Assembly (NCBI GenBank): GCA_021778875.1
Contig: JAJYBT010000031.1
Coordinates: 1 to 10,672 of the forward strand
Direction of reading: 5' to 3'
Length of the DNA: 10,672 bases
Origin: Acidobacteriota bacterium
Lineage (GTDB): Bacteria > Acidobacteriota > Terriglobia > Terriglobales > Acidobacteriaceae
Shown: piece after piece, positions 7,016 through 10,672 of the stretch
How the letters are laid out: each line of letters opens with the position of its first letter
How positions within the stretch are numbered: the stretch's first letter is position 1
The notes under the pieces: generated by a model
What the model saw: the letters and a program-made list of their open reading frames with translations, nothing else
Database searches by the model: none
Told to the model about the DNA's origin: nothing
Translations under genes and position numbers: made by a program

Positions 7016-8197
7016 CTAGGGTTGGTTGTAGTAGTCCGTTATGGTGCGCACCACCACGCCCGGCTCATCCACCTGGAGCGTCAATCCGTGATAGTCGTCC
7101 GCACGCGCCACCGCGGGCGGATCAAACGAAAGCGTATAGAAGGCATTGGCATCGGCATAGCACTGCTCAATCTGCCCGGCCAGATCATTGTTCGGCCCCA
7201 GAATCAGGCCGCCACTCTGCACCGCCAGCACCTTCAGCGCCAGGTTGCCCAGGTCCACATCTGCGGGCCCCCGCACCGGATTGAGAAACGATCTATAAAG
7301 CTCCGCGTAAGTCGGGCTCGAGTCGGCCATATTCAGGCTGAAAACGGCCATGCGTGCCTCCCGCAGACGCGTTGAAAGCTCCACGACCGTGTCAAACATC
7401 CGCTGCTGATCCTTTTCGGAAAAGCTGTCCGCGTGACGATCGAGGATGGGCCAGCCCCAGCCCAGCCAGACCAGCAGCTTGCGGCCCGGCTTCTGCGACT
7501 CGTTCTCCGCAATGGCCTCCATCTGTTGTATGGAGTACTGTGCGCGCTCCAGCAATCCGTCATAGCCCTGCGCCGAATCGATCGTGCGAACATTGCCCGG
7601 AATCCCGGCCACGATCTTCGCCAGCGCCTTCCCGTCAAGGGTCGGCTGAGACAGCACATGCACCGCCGTATCCGTCAGGGTAATCAGCGTGGTCGGTTGC
7701 GCAAGCCTGCCTCCGTCTTCGCGCAGAAACTGCTCCAGCTCACCTTCCACAAACGCCACCTGCTGGAACGGCAGGTTCACCATATCCAGCACCAGAAACA
7801 CTTCCACTTGAGGATTGGGCTTGACCAGGATGCCGTCGTAGGAGCGGAAGGAGAGTATCTTTACCGGCCTGCCGTTATCCAGCAGCTTCATCTCCCACGG
7901 CTGCAAGCCAGTCACCGGCTTCCCTGCCGCATCCCGAATCACCGCGTCCAGCTTGATCTTGCCCTCGCGCAGTACAAGCGTCTTCGGCGGAGTTGCAGGG
8001 CGGTTGTGCAGCGCCGGATTACCGGGCTCAGTCTGCTGCGCGCCGGGCTGTTCCGCGCGAAGGGGCAACAGGAGGGTTAGAAACACAAGACTGCACACAA
8101 CAGACCGGCTCATCCACTCCAACTTTCCGGGGGTGCAGTTTAACAGCAAGCGCAGGCCAACTCTACAAGGACGCCGAAAGCGACAGCCGGGTTGCAT
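7016..8197 (-). CDS. Exported VWA-domain protein, acidobacterial TIGR03436 type
   Basis: The family consists of exported proteins with a von Willebrand factor A-like fold, abundant in Acidobacteriota; their role is unknown. The full frame has 393 residues. A hydrophobic export signal (VVCSLVFLTLLLPLRA, 33-48) lies far from the first ATG, so the start is in doubt: the ATG at 8197 has an excellent AAAGGGAGG (8212-8204) 6 nt upstream, while the ATG at 8113 gives a conventional signal peptide (MSRSVVCSLVFL, then LRA-EQ) with GGAG 3 nt upstream. Then follow an Ig-like/NEAT-free beta segment with KLDAVIRDAAGKPVTGLQPWEMKL region (82-105), the VWA strand VEVFLVLDMVN (131-141), KLLVWLGWGWP (240-250), and near the end NAFYTLSFDPP with a final DYYNQP. 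The metal-site motif DxSxS is replaced by DMVN, as is usual in this family, so canonical metal binding is doubtful. It is 51 bp downstream of the other secreted-protein gene and may be co-transcribed with it. Confidence 0.85.
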   Translation of the reverse strand: MQPGCRFRRPCRVGLRLLLNCTPGKLEWMSRSVVCSLVFLTLLLPLRAEQPGAQQTEPGNPALHNRPATPPKTLVLREGKIKLDAVIRDAAGKPVTGLQPWEMKLLDNGRPVKILSFRSYDGILVKPNPQVEVFLVLDMVNLPFQQVAFVEGELEQFLREDGGRLAQPTTLITLTDTAVHVLSQPTLDGKALAKIVAGIPGNVRTIDSAQGYDGLLERAQYSIQQMEAIAENESQKPGRKLLVWLGWGWPILDRHADSFSEKDQQRMFDTVVELSTRLREARMAVFSLNMADSSPTYAELYRSFLNPVRGPADVDLGNLALKVLAVQSGGLILGPNNDLAGQIEQCYADANAFYTLSFDPPAVARADDYHGLTLQVDEPGVVVRTITDYYNQP

Positions 8198-8212
8198 TCA
8201 CGTCCTCCCTTT
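8198..8212 (-). promoter_or_regulatory. Strong ribosome binding site supporting the 8197 start
   Basis: The minus strand reads AAAGGGAGG (8212-8204), then six bases, then the ATG at 8197. It is the best Shine-Dalgarno match seen in this window and favours the longer VWA protein over the signal-peptide-proximal ATG at 8113. It lies in the 51-bp gap after the stop codon of the upstream gene. Confidence 0.65.
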
Positions 8213-8248
8213 CCGCAAACACTCGCGCCATCGCGCCGGACAGCTCGC

Positions 8249-9436
8249 CTAAGGTTGCGTCAGGATGCGCAAGTCGCCGCGAAACAGGTGATATCCGTCG
8301 AAGACAATGTCATTCATCATGGAGATCTCCGGTCCATAGGGGTCCGGTCCCGGCGCTCTCCGCGGCGGCACTTCTCGCCCCACGGAGACAGCCACGCTGC
8401 GAGCCGGGCAGTAGTAAGTCTTCCCGCCCAGCTCCACCGGGCCGTACTCCACCAGAATGTCGGACCGCTTGACCGGCAGTTGTGGCGCGAGTTCCGCCTC
8501 CACCGTCAGCCGCAGAATCGTGCCCGTGGCGGCATCGATCCCGATCTTCCCGCGATAGGGCGAAAGAGCATTCACCACCACCGCTATGCCCTTTGCGTTG
8601 TAGTTGCGATACGCAATGCGAAAATGCGACTCCTTCAGCGGAACCTTGTAGGCAAACACCGCCTCAGGGCCCGTCCGACCCTGCTCCCAGTGGCTCCAGT
8701 ACAGGCTTCCGTGCACAGAGTCCATGAACACATTGGTCAGCAGCGGCCCAAACGTGCCCGAGACCGTAAGCACATCCTGGTCTTTCTTCGGGTTCGGATG
8801 CCGCCCCTTCTGCTCGGTGACCTCCTCGCGGCCACTCGAATACGTAACCCTGTCCGTGAAGATGTCTTTCACGTGCCAGGGCTGGCCACCCCAAACCACT
8901 GTGCCGTATGGGCCGCTCAGCTTCTCGGTGTCGTCGTATTGCGTGGTCGTGCGCGCAGCGTACAGGTTCGGCAGGCGGGTTCCCAGGCCGTTCAGATACT
9001 CCACAGCCCGCATCAGAATCTTCTTCTGATCCTCGATTCCCGGCGCCGGATTGGCCAGCACATCCACCCGCGGAGCATCGAGAAACGCCGAGGCATCCGC
9101 CAGCGCCACCAGTGCCTGCCGCGTCTTTCTGCCGTGCAGACTGGTCTTCCACGCATCCAGTCGCGCGCTGCTCATGCGCTCCGTCAGCGACATGCCCGAC
9201 AGCTCCCGCGCCACGTCCGCATCGCGCCGGCCATAGTTCTCGCGCAGCACCTCTTCCAGTTGCGCAATCGTCACCGGCTTTACGTTGAACGCAGCCTCAT
9301 GTTCTCGCGGCACATACTGCGGACGCGCCTGCCGCGGCGCCGCCTTGGTTGCAGGTGCCTGCTGCGGAACGGCCACACCTGGAGCACACAGCAGCAGGAG
9401 CACGAGCGCCAGCGGCCTGCCAATCAGGGTGCCCAT
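8249..9436 (-). CDS. Exported protein of unknown function, acidobacterial type
   Basis: I cannot name this protein, though its pattern recalls uncharacterised acidobacterial secreted proteins. From the ATG at 9436 it has 395 residues. That start has AGAGG 8 nt upstream and gives a clean Sec signal peptide (GRPLALVLLLLCAPGVA, 6-22); the Cys at 17 is not in a lipobox. An in-phase GTG at 9466 with GGAGG 10 nt upstream would add ten residues. Residues 23-50 are Pro/Gln/Ala-rich linker. Residues 51-165 are helical, with LSGMSLTERMSSARLDAW (79-96), LVALADASAFLDAP (109-122) and RLPNLYAARTTTQYDD (154-169). Residues 175-395 are rich in beta strands, with GKIGIDAATGTILRLTVEAE (296-315), VEYGPVELGGKTYYCPARSV (329-348) and GYHLFRGDLRIL near the end. 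The beta part resembles periplasmic lipoprotein-sorting-type folds in its rhythm, but this is only an impression. It precedes the VWA gene and is divergent from the DUF1684 gene. Confidence 0.8.
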   Translation of the reverse strand: MGTLIGRPLALVLLLLCAPGVAVPQQAPATKAAPRQARPQYVPREHEAAFNVKPVTIAQLEEVLRENYGRRDADVARELSGMSLTERMSSARLDAWKTSLHGRKTRQALVALADASAFLDAPRVDVLANPAPGIEDQKKILMRAVEYLNGLGTRLPNLYAARTTTQYDDTEKLSGPYGTVVWGGQPWHVKDIFTDRVTYSSGREEVTEQKGRHPNPKKDQDVLTVSGTFGPLLTNVFMDSVHGSLYWSHWEQGRTGPEAVFAYKVPLKESHFRIAYRNYNAKGIAVVVNALSPYRGKIGIDAATGTILRLTVEAELAPQLPVKRSDILVEYGPVELGGKTYYCPARSVAVSVGREVPPRRAPGPDPYGPEISMMNDIVFDGYHLFRGDLRILTQP

Positions 9437-9645
9437 CTTGCCAGCCTCTCTATCCAACCGCCTCACCCGCGTCCATCCTCCTCTCTACTCTTCAGCAGGC
9501 CGACAACCAGGATTCGCCCATCGTCTGCAGCCACTTCATTCCCTGGGAAACTCGCCTGTCTTGTTGCAGTTGAGTCTAATCCCTTCCTTGCGCAGGGGCA
9601 TAATAGAGACTGTGGTTCGCTGAGTTTCCGGAGGTTGCGTTTCCC
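9437..9645. other. Divergent intergenic region
   Basis: This 209-bp spacer separates the minus-strand secreted-protein gene from the plus-strand DUF1684 gene and should hold the promoters of both. On the plus strand CATAAT (9599-9604, five of six to the -10 consensus) lies about 40 bp before the DUF1684 ATG, but no -35 at a proper distance is convincing. On the minus strand I see no clear promoter. No operator-like inverted repeat stands out. Confidence 0.45.
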
Positions 9646-10599
9646 ATGAGATATCGAACCGGTGGCGTTGTGCTGCTTGCCGCTCTTCTTGCCGTGGGAG
9701 CAAATCGTGTCATCGCGCAATCCTCCGCCACCCCGGCCGCCTCGGTCGCGGGCGATGCCGCTGCATGGAACCAGAGCCTGAGCGACTGGCGAACCGCGCG
9801 CGAGCGCGAACTGGACGCCCCCGACGGCTGGCTTACGCTCGTCGGACTGGAGTGGCTCAAGCCCGGCATCAACTCCTTCGGAGCCGCCGCCGACAATGCC
9901 ATCCCCATTCACGCCCAGGCGCCCGCCCACATCGGCATGATCACCGTCAGCGGAGCCACAGTGCAGCTATTGGCTCCAGCAGGTGGATTCCCTCCCGACT
10001 TGAAAACCAACGGCGCCCCGGCCCGCGAGGGCACGCTCTCCGTCAGCAACACCCAGCCCACCGCCATCACCTGGCATGGGCTCTCCATGGTGGTTCTCGA
10101 GCGCGGCAACCGTTACGCGCTGCGCATCAAAGACGCCGACTCGCCCACCCGCACCGGCTTTCACGGGCTCCACTGGTACGCGCCTGACCCCACCTACGTC
10201 GTCACCGCGCGCTGGATCCCCTACAATCCTCCGCAAGTCGAGGCCATCCCCACCGCTATTGGAACCACGCTCAACATGACGTCCCCCGGCGTGGCCGAAT
10301 TCCTGCTCAAGGGCAAGGTCTACCTGCTGGAGCCAGTCCTGGAAGGCGGCGCAAACAACTCGCTCTTCTTCATCCTGCGCGACGAAACCAGCCAGACCAC
10401 CACCTACGGCGGCGGGCGGTTTCTCACCACGGGCCTGCCCAGCGCCGGACTCACACAGCCCGGCTCGCTCACCCTCGACTTCAACCGGCTCTACAATCCG
10501 CCCTGCGCCTACACGCCCTACGCCACCTGTCCCCTGCCGCCGGAGAAGAATCGTCTCCCCGTCGACATTCAGGCCGGCGAACAGCGCTACACGCCCTGA
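9646..10599 (+). CDS. Exported DUF1684 domain protein
   Basis: DUF1684 proteins have no established function. The 317-residue product starts at an ATG with GGAGG (9630-9634) 11 nt upstream. A Sec signal peptide spans about 1-25 (VVLLAALLAVGANRVIAQ, likely cut after VIA or VIAQ). The DUF1684 features follow in order: WRTARERELDAPDGWLTLVG with LEWLKPG (48-74), FHGLHWYAPDPTYVVTARW with IPY (172-193), a central beta part with VAEFLLKGKVYLLEPV (216-231), LFFILRDETSQTTTYGGGRF (240-259), LDFNRLYNPPCAYTPYATCP (277-296) and a C-terminal NRLPVDIQAGEQRY (302-315). The NPPCAY...CPLPP pair of cysteines (287 and 295) is the family hallmark and may form a disulfide or bind a metal; this is inference. No partner gene follows on the same strand before the window end. 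Confidence 0.93.
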   Translation: MRYRTGGVVLLAALLAVGANRVIAQSSATPAASVAGDAAAWNQSLSDWRTARERELDAPDGWLTLVGLEWLKPGINSFGAAADNAIPIHAQAPAHIGMITVSGATVQLLAPAGGFPPDLKTNGAPAREGTLSVSNTQPTAITWHGLSMVVLERGNRYALRIKDADSPTRTGFHGLHWYAPDPTYVVTARWIPYNPPQVEAIPTAIGTTLNMTSPGVAEFLLKGKVYLLEPVLEGGANNSLFFILRDETSQTTTYGGGRFLTTGLPSAGLTQPGSLTLDFNRLYNPPCAYTPYATCPLPPEKNRLPVDIQAGEQRYTP

Positions 10600-10614
10600 G
10601 GCAAAGCAACACAG

Positions 10615-10647
10615 AAAAAGCCCCGGCGCATGCTGCACGCCAGGGCT
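10615..10647 (-). terminator. Intrinsic terminator for a minus-strand gene beyond the right edge
   Basis: GCCC (10620-10623) pairs with GGGC (10643-10646) and GGCG (10625-10628) pairs with CGCC (10638-10641), with one C/A mismatch and a 9-nt loop; the A10619-T10647 pair extends it. On the minus strand the stem is followed at once by TTTTT (complement of 10615-10619), the classical layout. On the plus strand no T-run follows, so it may also stop DUF1684 transcription only weakly. It implies a convergent gene entering from the right. Confidence 0.7.
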
Positions 10648-10672
10648 ATCCCGTACTTCTTCACGCGCCGCC

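Noticed and set aside
9476..9500. Eight-codon mini-frame (MDAGEAVG) next to AGGAGG upstream of the 9436 gene
   Set aside because: The Shine-Dalgarno sequence touches its ATG with no spacing, so translation is unlikely.
8192..9649. 485-residue plus-strand open frame opposite the two secreted-protein genes
   Set aside because: Long antisense frames arise easily in G+C-rich genes. It is very rich in Arg, His and Gln, whereas the minus-strand frames have signal peptides and ordered ribosome binding sites.

Overview
This window looks like a core chromosomal segment of an Acidobacteriota bacterium, probably of the Terriglobia/Acidobacteriaceae type. The evidence is G+C-rich coding sequence with strong G/C preference at third codon positions, a secreted VWA protein of the acidobacterial TIGR03436 type, an omega subunit with the sequence style I associate with that phylum, and a secreted protein of a kind I know only from acidobacterial genomes. 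I see no prophage, insertion sequence, CRISPR array, toxin-antitoxin pair or defence genes. This is mostly a housekeeping region, and I did not find a convincing new multi-gene system.

Left part, plus strand (1-3679): the 3' four fifths of a comM/yifB-type AAA+ ATPase gene; a 621-bp gap of lower G+C that holds a good promoter-like sequence but no believable gene; a short rpoZ (RNA polymerase omega); a 222-bp spacer with a strong stem-loop and a C-rich, G-poor tract; a full-length rho; and a complete tRNA-Ala(CGC) with encoded CCA. RNA polymerase omega and the termination factor Rho are therefore near neighbours.

Middle part, minus strand (3717-7001): a heat-shock cluster read right to left as hrcA-grpE-dnaJ, without dnaK between grpE and dnaJ. 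It is headed by a near-consensus sigma-70 promoter (TTGACA, 18-bp spacer, TACAAT). I could not find the CIRCE operator expected for HrcA. The hrcA leader instead has a stem-loop and a U-rich tract that could pair with the Shine-Dalgarno sequence. The first terminator-like structure downstream of dnaJ lies beyond the tRNA gene, so dnaJ readthrough may run antisense to the tRNA.

Right part (7016-10672): two minus-strand genes for exported proteins 51 bp apart (an unnamed acidobacterial secreted protein, then the VWA protein), a divergent spacer of about 200 bp, and a plus-strand exported DUF1684 protein. The window closes with a hairpin plus U-tract that makes best sense as the terminator of a minus-strand gene beyond the right edge.

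Working together: ComM acts on DNA during natural transformation; omega and Rho act on transcription; DnaJ and GrpE are the co-chaperones of a DnaK encoded elsewhere, with HrcA as probable repressor; the three secreted proteins are probably envelope or periplasmic and their roles are unknown. All statements come from reading the sequence by eye; no database search or folding program was run.
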